Source: Phylloscopus collybita (Eukaryota > Chordata > Aves > Passeriformes > Phylloscopidae). Taken from it: a DNA stretch of 64,000 nucleotides. Numbering within the stretch: position 1 is the stretch's first letter; each line of letters starts with the position of its first letter. The notes below the pieces were generated by a model. That model did no database searches, had not been told where the DNA came from, and worked only from the letters and a program-made list of their open reading frames with translations. Made by a program: the position numbers and the translations under genes. Positions 55,301 through 64,000 of the stretch are shown here, one piece after another. The stretch lies in the NCBI GenBank assembly GCA_027886175.1, contig JAJNNQ010000031.1, forward strand, positions 1,650,501 through 1,714,500, given 5' to 3'.

Positions 55301-58300
55301 TTTCATTATTTATTATCCTTTACCTGTGCTGGACATTCCTGCTTTAGCAAAAGGTTACAAGTGACTCTTCGTTCCTCTCTTAAACCTCTCCAGTTGAATA
55401 TTTGGGTGTTGAAGTGTTTGGTGAGGCTGTTCAGTAATTAAAAGCTGACTTAAAAGCTGAATGTCCCTGGGAGTTGCAAGTCTGCATCAATGACAATGGT
55501 GAGGGAGGGCTTGTAGCTACAAGTGTGGGTTGAGATATGTACCAGGTGTCAAGACAAGCTGAAAAATCCAATAATCCTCTTCTTTTTTTTTTGACCTAGA
55601 TAATCCTATGCTGTCGTAAAAACCATTTATGAGGTTATAGAATGAACTGCAGCATTAATGCTTTGAAACTCAGTGTTTCAAGCCCATCCAAAGTGTGATT
55701 TTCTCTTTCCCACGTGGGTAAAGCTGTTTTTCCTTTGTCTCTTAGTACAAGTACAAGGAATCCTATGAGAAAGACAAAGGCAAACAGGTCGGGTACCGGA
55801 GCCTGCAGGATGATCCCAAACTTGTTCACTACATGAACGTGGCCAAAATCCAATCGGATCGGGAGTACAAGAAGGATTATGAAGTCACCAAGACCAAATA
55901 TCACACTCCTCTGGATATGTTCAGTGTGACAGCTGCCAAGAAAGCCCAGGAAGTGGTGACAAACACTGGCTACAAGCAGCCAATCCACAATTACACCCTC
56001 CTGCCTGATTCTGTGAACCTGGAGCTGTCCAGAAACGTGATGCAGCTTCAGAGTGATGTATGTCATCAATAGTCAGCTCCGTTTCTAATTCTCATCATGA
56101 CTGTGTGACATCATTAGTCTTCTAAGGCTAAAAAATTAATTTATATAATCCAATATGTATTTTTTTTGATTAACAGTAGGTTGGGATGTGATTGGTCTGG
56201 AACCATTTATTTTCCAAACATTATCAGAATTATGTGTAGCTATTAAGTTCTAGGAAACTTATCTATCAAGTAACGACTTTTTTATGTCTCTCTGTATTTG
56301 GAATATTCCCAGCAAATGAGCTTGTTTTACTAATTGACGTGTTTTTGTAGTCAGATTTTAATTACTGTGATTTTATTTCTCCTAAATACCAACTCTATCA
56401 TACTTAAATTTTAACTAAATCTAAGTTGCCTCTCAAAAGTGAATGACCAGGGTAAGTTTTAATGCTTTAGCTGTTCTATGTATATAGACACTAACTTTTC
56501 TTGCCTCACTGTGTTTTTCTTGTTTATTTTTGGAAAGAATCTGTACAAATCTGACTTCAATAACTGGCTGAGAGGAGTTGGCTGGGTCCCAATTCAGTCA
56601 CTGGATGTAGAGAAGGCCAAGAAAGCCACGGAGATTCTCAGTGAGAAGAAATACCGCCAGCACCCCGACCAGCTCAAGTTCTCCATCCCCATGGATGCCA
56701 TGGAACAAGTGCTGGCAAAGCAAAATGCCAAGACCATGAACAAGGTGGGAAAGTCGTTGGATTGATCCAAAGTTTGGGTCTTTGTCTCATAAACTTGTGG
56801 GGCAAGGTGCATTCCCACTGGAATTATTAAGATTTCCAATGGGTGTGGTAGTTCCTGGGCTTAGACTGGGCACTGAGAGATTGTGGTAAGCCTCTGACTG
56901 CTGGTAACTAAGGGAGATTAATTTTCTGTTTCTGAAGATTAAAGATTTCTTCTCCAGATTTATAGTACTTTGATAATCCTTTTTCTGTAGGTTGTATTCA
57001 CAAGAAGTGAACTGCAGAAAACCTGCAGTTTTCATTTCAGTTTTGTACAAGTTTCCTGGGAAGTGTAGTTCTTTACACTTGTCTCTAGTTATCCAGGGCA
57101 CCACTGATCCTTATTCCTTGTTTTCTGTGGAAAGAAAAAAAATTCTGCTTTCCATTACTTCAGGGAGGAACACAGATTGAAAATTTCCAGCTTCAATATT
57201 TATTAATTATCAAAACATACTTAGCAAATTTCTCACAATACTAGAAAAAGGAGAAGGATAATGTTGCTCCTCAGCAGCTCTGTGAAGGTTATTTCTGATG
57301 CTAATAATATTTCTAGGAAATATTATTTATTGCAAATGAGCAGAACGAAAGCAAACTCTTTTTTTATGAGTTCAGTACCTTTTCAATGCTAAAAATTCCT
57401 TTGTAATTGCAGAGGCTGTACACAGATAAATGGAACAAAGAGAAGACCAGCATTCATGTGATGCCAGACACCCCAGAAATCCTGCAGTGCAAAGTGAACC
57501 AGATGACAATGAGTGATGTGAGTTGCTGTGCTCGTGGTGGGCATTCAGTGCCTGGCTGTCATTTTATTGCCTTGTTTGAAAGTATTGAACTTCAGAGTTC
57601 TGCCTTCATGACACTTGTTCTCTCTCACATCTGAACTTAGAAACTTTACAAAGCTGGATGGGAGGAGGAAAAGAAGAAGGGTTATGACTTGCAGCCAGAT
57701 GCAATTCCAATAAAAGCGGCCAAAAGCTCCAGGGACATCGCGAGCGATGTGAGTCTGGTTGGGTGAAACCACCCTGTGACTTTATTTAAATTAAATTACT
57801 AAACCTGAGATCTTGTGATTTATTTTTTCAGTCATAAAACAGAGCTTAATACTGCATTTTTTAATTGAGGTTTTTGCTGTTCTTTCTCTTTCCTGCTCTC
57901 AGTATAAATACAAACTGGCCTACGAGAAAGCCAAAGGGAAGCACATCGGCTTCCGCAGCCTAGAGGACGACCCCAAGCTGGTGCACTTCATGCAGGTGGC
58001 CAAGATGCAGTCTGACAGGGAGTACAAAAAGGGTTATGAGAAGGCCAAGACTAATTTCCACACTCCAGTTGACATGGTCAGCGTGGTGGCAGCCAAGAAA
58101 GCTCAGGAAGTGGCTACAAATGCAAACTATAAGAACTTAATCCACACCTACAACGTCCTGCCCGATGCCATGAGCATTGAATTGGCCAAAAACATGATGC
58201 AGTTACAAAGTGATGTAAGTAAGAGGTTCTTCAGCCTCTGCATTGTGAATACAAAGGTGCTTAGTTTATGAAAAAACACTGTAAGATAAATAGTATCATT

Positions 58301-61300
58301 TTCTTAGTGAAAGTAGGTCAGGTGTCTACAAAAATGTAGTCAATTATACAAGTTTTCCAACAATTACAGGCGTTTTATTTTTCCCAGACCCTGAAATATT
58401 AAATGAATTAATTTGAGCTTAGAAATAAGCAATTTTGTGGATATTTTCTCCTTACATGTCCCATCAGGCTCTTCAGGAGCAATAGTTATGTGCAGACCAA
58501 GACTGGAAAAACTTCACTTTTCCTTAATACATTTTTTCTTGTACTTCCAAGTCTAGGAACTATTTTATGCTTCATATTGGTTTTTATCTACTTTCTGCCT
58601 GCAGAATCAATACAAAGCAGAGTATGATGAAACTATGAAGGGTGTTGGGTGGCTCCCACTGGGCTCTCTGGAAGCTGAGAAAAACAAAAAAGCCATGGAA
58701 ATTGTGAGCGAGAAGAAATATCGCCAGCATCCAGACCAGTTGAAGTACTCTGTTCCTATGGATTCCATGAACATGGTCTTGGCCTTAAATAATGCCAAAA
58801 TCATGGATGAGGTAAGAAAGCACTCATCAGAATTCATTTAAGTTTGCAGAAGTGGGCAACAATCTACATCTGATATAACAGTCAGCCCTGTTGTATGCAG
58901 AGCTTTAGAAAACATGATTTTATTTGGCAGCTCATGAATGTGTTTTAAGTGCTAAAATAAAAAGATAAATGTTCCTCCCTTGGTAGTAACACATCGTTGT
59001 CAAGGCAGTTTGGATGTCAAGTGGCAAACAGTATTTTAAATTGTTTTATTTAATAATAACTGATGTTGAGGTCTGTATTTTTTTAATCCTTCCAGCACAA
59101 GTACAAACAAGCCTGGGAAGAAGACAAAAAGAAAATTCACATCACTCCAGATATTCCACAGATTGCTTTAGCAAAAGCAAATGCATTCAATTTAAGTGAA
59201 GTGAGTATTGTTTGTAAGGCCATGACCTTGCTCTTATTTTTTGGTTAGGAATAAGTGAGATGAGAGCATGCAAAAGCCTCACCTTGCTAACTTGTAGAAA
59301 TTTCACAAAACCTATTAATTTTCCTTTCCCTGCTTTCTTCCCCAAAGCTAGATACCCAGAATTGCCAAGAAAAAGTCACATTTATAGTCAGGTTGTGACG
59401 TGTTCCTGCAGACCATTAAAATGTAACAGTTGCTAACAAAATACAGTAGACTTTGAGTACTGTTCATGTTTGTTACTGTATTTATTATTTTATTATTGAT
59501 TTTTTTTTTATTTCCCCATGCACAAGGTTTTGTACAGGGTTCAAAACGCAGGTAGCACCTGGTTTTTTGGTAAAAGATGACATTATAGACAGGTTTTGGT
59601 AGCCAGTTGTTAAATCTGCATATGCTAAATAAATTATTGCTTGTAATTATGCACATTTGCAATTGGGCAGAAATAGACATTTTTATCTCTTGTTATTTTT
59701 TTAGACGACATCCTTATAGATGTAACTTTTCACCAATATTTGTGCATGTGGAAAACATGTAAATTTTTGCTTTTTAAGAAGGTGTTTCTTTTTCCTTTTG
59801 CAGAAAATGTACAGATCTTCATTTGAAGAAACCAGGAAGAAAGGATATGATCTCAGGGCTGATGCTATTCCTGTCAAAGCTGCCAAAGCTTCCAGGGATA
59901 TTGCCAGTGATGTAAGTTCTTGGGAGAAAAAAATGGGCAGGGACAACTTCCACTGTCCCAGGGTGCTCCAACCTGGCCTTGGACACATTGAGGAATCCAG
60001 GGCAGCCACACCTGCTCTGGGCAACCTGTGTTAGAGCCTCAGCACCCTCACAGGAAAGAATTTTTCCCTTAATTTCAAATCTAAATGAATTTAAGTCTCT
60101 GTTTCTGTTCTCTTCCAGTATAAGTACAAATTAGGGTATGAAAAAGACAAGGGGAAACTCGTTGGCTTCCGCAGCCTCCAGGATGATCCCAAACTTGTCC
60201 ACTGCATGCAAGTGGCCAAGATGCAGTCGGACAGGGAGTACAAGAAGGCCTATGAGACGAGCAAGACTCATTACCAGACACCTTCTGATGCCCTCAGCGT
60301 GGTGGCAGCCAAGGAGGCCCAGGACCGTGTCACCAACACCGGCTACAAACGCCTGATCCACCAGTACATGCTCCTGCCAGATGCAATGAGTTTGGAGCTG
60401 TACAGAAACATGAATCAGATCCAAAGTGATGTAAGTTTTCATTTTGTGACTTTTGTTTTTGCATTGTGCTGCAGTTTGGGAAGAGCAGGATCATTTTTTA
60501 CGAGCTGTCTTCTTTTTGTGGCTTTTGTTTTTCTATCATGGCTGTGTTTCAGAAAGAACTGGATTATTCTGTGTGAGCTGTTGGTACATTGTAAACTTTG
60601 GTTTTGTCTCCTGTTTGGCAGAATGAGTACAAGCAGGATTACAAGGAGTGGTTCAGAGGGATTGGTTGGAGTCCCATTGGTTCTCTGGATGTGGAGAAGA
60701 CAAAGAAAGCCACGGAGATTGCGAGCGATCGGAAGTACCGCCAGCACCCCAGCATGTTCCCCTTCACCAAACAGAACGATGCCATGGACCTGGTCCTTGC
60801 AAAGCAGAATGCAAATATCATGAACAAAGTGAGTATTTAGGGGAAAAGCCAGGCAGGCATTCACATATCATCCGTTCCAATGACCACTCTGTAAATCTCT
60901 GTCACACCTTTGCGTGGCAGTGTTCCCCTGGGAAAAACAACTGTCACAGGCTTCTCTTTTTTCATTTTTTTTTCCTCAATGAAACTGTTCTTGATAAACA
61001 GCATAGGTTAAACAAATCTCTTTTTTATCCAACCTGTATTCATTCTTATATAGAAATGACTGGTCCTGAAAATCTTGGTAGTTTGGTTTCATTTGAAGCA
61101 AGACTGGACAATAATTCAGCTGATTCTGAATTAGATCATTACATAGCAAAATAAATCTCAGTCAGCACCTTCACCTTTTTACTCATCCACATACAAATGG
61201 AAAGGTGAAAGCCCTGGAAGAACCATCTTTTGTCATTTATATTAACACATCTGATGTAACTTTCTGTCCATAGCATGCTTATACCCAAGCCTGGGAGAAG

Positions 61301-63965
61301 GATAAAACTCAGGTCCATGTGATGCCAGACACACCAGACATTCTACAGGCCAAACAGAACAAGACAAACTACAGTCAGGTAGAGTATTTTGATACATTCT
61401 ATCAACATTTTCAATTAATATCTACTGAAGGTTTAGAACACAGGCAAGAATTGCATCTGGGTAATATTTTCAGAGTAAAGTAAGTACCAGCTTCAAGCTA
61501 GTAAGCTAACAGACTAAATTGCATTATAATGTATGGAAAATAAAGGTCCAGCTTTTGAAGTCTAGGAGTGCATAGTCCATACTCTATGCTTAGCAGAGAA
61601 TTCAGTCATGTTAAGAATTCCTTACTATAAAATTACAAGTTAAATTTGTATATTTTTTAACTTAACCTATGGGAAAAAGTAGATGTGGCAATTCCAGCTT
61701 TTCTCTCAGCTTTCAGATAGGAGAAAGTGACAATTGTGCCAGTGAAAAACACTCAGGTTTTGCTTTGCAGCATTGCTCAGAGGCCAGTCTTTGACTTAAG
61801 AATGCCTGTACTTTAAATCAACTGTGCACAAACTGGCTTGACTGTTAAATGGCTTCATGAAAATCTTATTAAAATTTTGTTAAGCCAATCAAAAAGTGTT
61901 CAGTAATCTCAGATGTATATACTTCAAATTCTCCAGAGATGTTTCGAATCAAGACAAACTACTGCAGGAAGCTGCTAAATAGTGTAAAACTATTTTGCCC
62001 CTCTCCTAAGCCTTGGAAGACCAACATTCCTTGTTTATCAGTTTCCCATTCCTCAGTTCCCATTCTAGCAGCCCTTCTCTCATAACTGAAGCCTGTGAAA
62101 TGACCAGAATTTGGATCATTACTGTATCTAAATGGCAGGTGACATACATAGTACTACTTTTAATTAATATTGTTTTCAATTTTAGAAACTCTACAAGCTT
62201 GACTGGCAAGAAATGATAAAGAAAGGTTATGACCTCACACCTGAAGCCATGTCAGTGAAAGCTGCCAAAGCTTCAAGGGACATTGCAAGTGATGTAAGCA
62301 GCATTTTAAACTCAATGTGGCATGCATTGATCTGGTTGTTATAACCTACAGAGTCACAGTTAATTGAAATACACCTCTCTGCTAAGGTGTGGCTTGGAGT
62401 CAAAACCAACATTGCTGACAAAACTCCTTCCTGAGCTGTTTTTGTCCAATTTAACAAGGGTTTCTCCGGCATCTTAACAAGTCCAAAGTTTGGTTCATTC
62501 ATGACATAGTTGGTCATAAAAAGGGAAGAGTTTTCTGCTCTTTTGTTTGGCTGCTCCATTTTCAGAGCAGAAGCAATTTTGTTCCAATTAGCTGAGCCCT
62601 GTACCTATCCATAGAAATCCTAATTACAAGTCTGAAATGGATGTGGTAACAAATGGACTGCTGTTACCATAACTTGGTACAAATACAACTCCTGCATTTG
62701 TGGAAGAGATTTTATTAGTCATTAGGAAATATTTCCTGTGCTTAAGTATCTTTGTATTTTATAATTTCTCATTGTTGATGGTGTTATTCATGAAAATATT
62801 TCAGTGTGTCAATATTAGGGAGCTCTGAGCAGAGTGAGTGTGTGAATCAGATGGCACAGGAGACCATTCCTGTTGCCATGCTCTCTTCCTTTCCAAGGAC
62901 TCTTTTTCCCCAGAGAGAGCATTCACTGACACCAAGCCATGCACATGAGTCAAGGGGCTGCTAAAACTTTACATGAGATGCCATAACAAGTTGCTTATTT
63001 ATAGAATCATAGAATCACAAAATGGTTTGGGTTGGGAGGGACCTTAAGGATTATTCAATTCCACCCTTTCTGTGGGCAGGGCTGCACTTCACTATCCCAG
63101 GTTGCTCCAACCAGCCCCAACCAACCTGGCCTTGGACACTTCTTCCAGGGGTAATTTCACAAGGAAGATGAGGGAAAATATTGGTATTTTGCTTGTATGT
63201 TTTACCCTGCCATGTTTGTCACTGTGATTTGAGTGGTGCCACCTTTGCCATTGCAGTTCAAGTACAAAGAAGGATACCGCAAGCAGCAGGGACATCACAT
63301 CGGATTCCGCAGCTTGCAGGACGACCCCAAGATGCTGTGGTCCATGCAAGTAGCTAAAATGCAGAGTGAGAGGGAGTACAAGAAAGACTTTGAAAAGTGG
63401 AAGACCAAGTTCAATATGCCCGTGGATATGCTGGGCTTCCTTCTGGCTAAGAAGTGTCAGGAGCTGGTCAGTGACGTGGATTACAAACGGATACTGCACC
63501 GCTGGACTTGTCTGCCAGACCAGGTCGATGTCACCGAGGCAAAGAGGGTCAACGAGCTGCAGAGTGATGTAAGCTTCCTCTGGGTTTAATTCACTTATTT
63601 CCATGTAAAATAATTACTGCTGGTTGGAAAGTGTCTTTGATGACTCGCTTTTGATATCAGTATAGATCAGATTGGAGCTAAACTGCCAGTTAGACTTTTC
63701 ATAGGGTTTAATCAATGAACGCTGAAATAATCTGCTATGATTTGATTTTCATCCTTAACAGAACCTGTATAAGTCAGATCTACAGTGGCTCAGAGGCATT
63801 GGATGGAGTCCTTTGGGATCTCTGGAAGCTGAAAAGAACAAGAAAGCTTCTGAAATACTGAGTGAGAAGAAGTACAGGCAGCACCCAGACACCGTTAAAT
63901 TCACAAGTATCCCAGATGCCATGGATGTCGTCTTGGCAAAATCTAATGCCAAAAATAGGAGTGAT
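43305..63965 (+). CDS. NEB: Nebulin, N-terminal part (31 coding exons; gene continues beyond the window)
   Basis: About 1,496 residues. Nebulin runs along the skeletal-muscle thin filament from near the pointed end to the Z-disc, binding actin and tropomyosin/troponin. Exon coordinates are given in the entries that follow. The N-terminus ([11 protein letters not shown]) is acidic and is followed by a Thr/Ser/Pro-rich linker ending [13 protein letters not shown]. Then come 40 nebulin modules of about 33-39 residues: twelve single-module exons, then four super-repeats of seven modules. The actin-binding SDxxYK motif spans exon borders (SD/NLYK). The tropomyosin-type WLKGIGW motif occurs once per super-repeat: WLRGVGW, TMKGVGW, WFRGIGW, WLRGIGW. 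Every coding exon is phase 0, so loss or gain of any exon keeps the frame. No stop or frameshift is present. Confidence 0.98.
43790..44072 (+). mobile_element. CR1 LINE 3' fragment
   Basis: ggaagaaatccttccctgtg, ggtcccttccaacccagggc, ending gttctgtgattctatg: an intact CR1 3' terminus in a NEB intron. Confidence 0.85.
45120..45345. repeat. Degenerate 12-13 bp minisatellite with an open frame
   Basis: Variants of gaagattttgtg / gaaggttttgtgg repeat about fifteen times in a NEB intron. One frame is open across most of it and reads FVEDFxE-like repeats. Confidence 0.8.
45640..45970. promoter_or_regulatory. CpG island in a NEB intron
   Basis: cgcggccgccatttccgcgg, ccaccgcgcggccgcgggcg and neighbouring CpG-dense sequence stand alone in an A/T-rich intron. 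Two opposed ATGGCGG elements (gccgccatttcc near 45703 and aaatggcgga near 45750) resemble YY1 sites of CpG promoters. No known gene start is expected here. Confidence 0.55.
46005..46960 (+). mobile_element. CR1 LINE ORF2 remnant (endonuclease/RT region)
   Basis: Conceptual translation gives CR1-like pieces in order: [20 protein letters not shown], then [18 protein letters not shown], then (after about 180 bases of poor match) [17 protein letters not shown] with KVVEQIL, then [14 protein letters not shown]. These correspond to the C-terminal endonuclease linker and the first blocks of the reverse transcriptase of CR1. Frameshifts and stops break it, so it is inactive. It lies in sense with NEB. 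Confidence 0.75.
47213..47257 (+). CDS. NEB: NEB coding exon 2 (acidic micro-exon)
   Basis: 15 codons, [15 protein letters not shown], with donor gtaaag. The acceptor is the unusual cgaag, behind a run of about 13 T. Two introns of 3.9 and 1.1 kb isolate it. Confidence 0.9.
47258..48390 (+). other. NEB: NEB intron before coding exon 3
   Basis: 1.1 kb of A/T-rich sequence ending in a partial duplication of coding exon 3 and its upstream intron (48135-48302). Confidence 0.85.
48135..48302 (+). pseudogene. Decayed partial duplicate of NEB coding exon 3
   Basis: 168 bases that duplicate 48303-48485: intron 3' end (cagctcagg..gtgaaaaac, ctataaaacaagtgattc) plus the first part of exon 3 (gtggtcactgagatcactga, from 48219). 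The position matching the acceptor reads ccat instead of ctcag, so the AG is lost. The exon-like part stays open and is one codon shorter than its source. Confidence 0.85.
48391..48603 (+). CDS. NEB: NEB coding exon 3 (Thr/Pro-rich linker)
   Basis: 71 codons. The first part is Thr-rich ([30 protein letters not shown]); the second is basic and leads into the repeats ([19 protein letters not shown]). The donor gttggt is weak. A decayed copy of the first third lies just upstream (48219-48302). Confidence 0.95.
48977..49084 (+). CDS. NEB: NEB single-module exon, module 1
   Basis: 36 residues, [12 protein letters not shown] to KKVQDQLSE. First complete nebulin module; proline-containing TPEIRRIKK centre. 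Confidence 0.96.
49218..49322 (+). CDS. NEB: NEB single-module exon, module 2
   Basis: 35 residues, [19 protein letters not shown] to SQQVSK. The centre [14 protein letters not shown] lacks the usual proline-rich TPD turn. Confidence 0.96.
49629..49733 (+). CDS. NEB: NEB single-module exon, module 3
   Basis: 35 residues, [24 protein letters not shown] to NTAMFSK, with the canonical PPDAPE turn. Confidence 0.97.
49842..49946 (+). CDS. NEB: NEB single-module exon, module 4
   Basis: 35 residues, [19 protein letters not shown] to QAQKTLSD. Acceptor cctgtag after a run of 16 T; the preceding intron is only 108 bases. Confidence 0.97.
50564..50668 (+). CDS. NEB: NEB single-module exon, module 5
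   Basis: 35 residues, [21 protein letters not shown] to VTRQLSD. Confidence 0.96.
51725..51829 (+). CDS. NEB: NEB single-module exon, module 6
   Basis: 35 residues, [23 protein letters not shown] to MNAENLSM. It ends in SM rather than SD, as its mammalian counterpart (ending IST by memory) also deviates. Confidence 0.96.
52001..52108 (+). CDS. NEB: NEB single-module exon, module 7
   Basis: 36 residues, [22 protein letters not shown] to ASENVSK. Confidence 0.97.
52273..52440 (-). mobile_element. CR1 LINE 3' fragment
   Basis: tcacagaatggtttgggtgg through cagccacatcttctctgggc, in the NEB intron before module 8. Confidence 0.85.
52516..52632 (+). CDS. NEB: NEB single-module exon, module 8 (39 residues)
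   Basis: [25 protein letters not shown] to AGNILSD. The longest module in the window. Acceptor tttcaag has A at -3. A CR1 fragment (about 52273-52440) ends some 75 bases upstream. Confidence 0.96.
53275..53376 (+). CDS. NEB: NEB single-module exon, module 9
   Basis: 34 residues, [24 protein letters not shown] to ALKNFSD; one of the shorter modules. Confidence 0.97.
53459..53566 (+). CDS. NEB: NEB single-module exon, module 10
   Basis: 36 residues with [18 protein letters not shown]. From memory, mammalian nebulin has two modules of this type; only one is seen here. The intron before it is 82 bases. Confidence 0.97.
53661..53765 (+). CDS. NEB: NEB single-module exon, module 11
   Basis: 35 residues, [25 protein letters not shown] to LEQCKD. 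Confidence 0.97.
54170..54268 (+). CDS. NEB: NEB single-module exon, module 12 (33 residues)
   Basis: [21 protein letters not shown] to NSKQLSD. The shortest module. It is joined directly to the first regular super-repeat. Confidence 0.97.
54500..54604 (+). CDS. NEB: NEB super-repeat 1, exon a (module 1)
   Basis: [21 protein letters not shown] to AYNISD. The GEEIIHKY type differs from exon a of the next three super-repeats, which are of the xIHxMPDTP/xIHxTPDIP type. Confidence 0.97.
55150..55257 (+). CDS. NEB: NEB super-repeat 1, exon b (module 2)
   Basis: [23 protein letters not shown] to RNIASD. Acceptor cctccaag. The KGYDLxxDAIPxxAAKxSRxIASD signature marks this position in all four super-repeats. 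Confidence 0.97.
55746..56057 (+). CDS. NEB: NEB super-repeat 1, exon c (modules 3-5)
   Basis: 104 residues, three modules fused in one exon: [43 protein letters not shown]. Donor gtatgt. Confidence 0.98.
56538..56744 (+). CDS. NEB: NEB super-repeat 1, exon d (modules 6-7)
   Basis: 69 residues with [20 protein letters not shown] and [13 protein letters not shown]. Contains the tropomyosin-type motif. Acceptor ggaaag. Confidence 0.98.
57413..57517 (+). CDS. NEB: NEB super-repeat 2, exon a
   Basis: [21 protein letters not shown] to QMTMSD, 35 residues. Confidence 0.97.
57641..57748 (+). CDS. NEB: NEB super-repeat 2, exon b
   Basis: [23 protein letters not shown] to RDIASD, 36 residues. The preceding intron is 123 bases. 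Confidence 0.97.
57903..58214 (+). CDS. NEB: NEB super-repeat 2, exon c (three modules)
   Basis: [21 protein letters not shown] through [18 protein letters not shown] to MMQLQSD, 104 residues. Confidence 0.98.
58605..58811 (+). CDS. NEB: NEB super-repeat 2, exon d (two modules)
   Basis: [22 protein letters not shown] to NNAKIMDE, 69 residues. The tropomyosin-type motif has T in place of the leading W. Confidence 0.98.
59096..59200 (+). CDS. NEB: NEB super-repeat 3, exon a
   Basis: [21 protein letters not shown] to NAFNLSE, 35 residues; ends SE. Confidence 0.97.
59804..59911 (+). CDS. NEB: NEB super-repeat 3, exon b
   Basis: [23 protein letters not shown] to RDIASD, 36 residues. The following 207-base intron is mostly CR1. 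Confidence 0.97.
59934..60090 (-). mobile_element. CR1 fragment filling a NEB intron
   Basis: ccaacctggccttggacaca, ctgctctgggcaacctgtgt, ggaaagaatttttcccttaa. The 3' tail is missing. It starts about 22 bases after the donor and ends about 28 bases before the acceptor. Confidence 0.8.
60119..60430 (+). CDS. NEB: NEB super-repeat 3, exon c (three modules)
   Basis: [21 protein letters not shown] through [18 protein letters not shown] to MNQIQSD, 104 residues. Confidence 0.98.
60622..60828 (+). CDS. NEB: NEB super-repeat 3, exon d (two modules)
   Basis: [22 protein letters not shown] to NANIMNK, 69 residues. Confidence 0.98.
61274..61378 (+). CDS. NEB: NEB super-repeat 4, exon a
   Basis: [21 protein letters not shown] to NKTNYSQ, 35 residues. 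The donor gtagag is poor at +4 to +6. Confidence 0.96.
62186..62293 (+). CDS. NEB: NEB super-repeat 4, exon b
   Basis: [23 protein letters not shown] to RDIASD, 36 residues. Confidence 0.97.
63002..63165 (-). mobile_element. CR1 LINE 3' fragment
   Basis: tagaatcatagaatcacaaa is a well-kept CR1 3' terminus in reverse, followed by ggtttgggttgggagggacc and cctggccttggacacttctt. Confidence 0.9.
63257..63568 (+). CDS. NEB: NEB super-repeat 4, exon c (three modules)
   Basis: [21 protein letters not shown] through [18 protein letters not shown] to VNELQSD, 104 residues. The QxGHHIG and HxWTCLPDQ signatures are those of the central nebulin super-repeats. Confidence 0.98.
63762..63965 (+). CDS. NEB: NEB super-repeat 4, exon d (two modules)
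   Basis: [21 protein letters not shown] to NAKNRSD, 68 residues (204 bases, one codon shorter than the earlier exons d). Donor gtaagt. Last exon in the window. Confidence 0.98.
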
Positions 63966-64000
63966 GTAAGTTGCCTCTGAAGACAGAACGTGGGATTCAA

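Larger units (their letters stand above)
48604..63761 (+). other. NEB: Remaining NEB introns
   Basis: Introns of about 80-1,060 bases separate the module exons. Those above 300 bases (for example 49947-50563, 50669-51724, 52633-53274, 56745-57412, 59201-59803, 61379-62185, 62294-63256) are A/T-rich with poly-T or poly-A runs, and three contain CR1 fragments (listed separately). A 24-base direct duplication lies at about 53986-54033. No RNA gene or further exon was recognised. Confidence 0.8.

Overview
The window is vertebrate genomic DNA, most likely avian. Coding sequence is split into exons with GT/AG junctions. CR1 LINE fragments, the dominant interspersed repeat of bird genomes, occur more than twenty times, many ending in the typical 3' tail (agaatcatagaat on the reverse strand). 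Introns are short and no SINE families are evident. Three plus-strand genes lie in the order CACNB4 (3' end), ARL5A (complete coding region), NEB (5' part). From memory this is the order and relative orientation of the human 2q23 block. The exact species cannot be read from the sequence.

Layout: 1-2497 is a CACNB4 intron. The last two CACNB4 coding exons are 2498-2683 and 6341-6601, followed by a probable 3'UTR of about 5.6 kb with a poly(A) signal at 12189. A 3.4 kb spacer (CR1 pieces, a minisatellite, a GC-rich tandem array) leads into the CpG-rich ARL5A promoter and first exon. ARL5A has six coding exons between 15932 and 24914 and encodes 179 residues. A probable 3'UTR of about 7 kb, with two minisatellites, reaches a poly(A) signal at 31842. 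A spacer of about 9.9 kb has no recognisable gene. A candidate muscle promoter and non-coding first exon of NEB sit at 41731-41890. The first coding exon is at 43305, and 31 coding exons run to 63965, beyond which the gene continues.

The three proteins are functionally unrelated. CACNB4 is a cytoplasmic auxiliary subunit of voltage-gated calcium channels. ARL5A is an Arf-like small GTPase of the Golgi. NEB is the giant thin-filament protein of skeletal muscle. The NEB part gives about 1,496 residues: an acidic N-terminus, a Ser/Thr/Pro-rich linker, twelve single-module exons, then four complete seven-module super-repeats with the regular exon pattern 105/108/312/207 (204 in the last). All NEB coding exons are phase 0.

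No undescribed multi-gene system was found. The observations most worth following are: an apparent shortage of N-terminal nebulin super-repeats relative to mammals; a decayed partial duplication of a NEB exon lying just upstream of the real one; an unexplained CpG island with coding-like minus-strand sequence inside a NEB intron; a five-copy, about 253-bp tandem array in an ARL5A intron; and a NEB intron made almost entirely of CR1 sequence.
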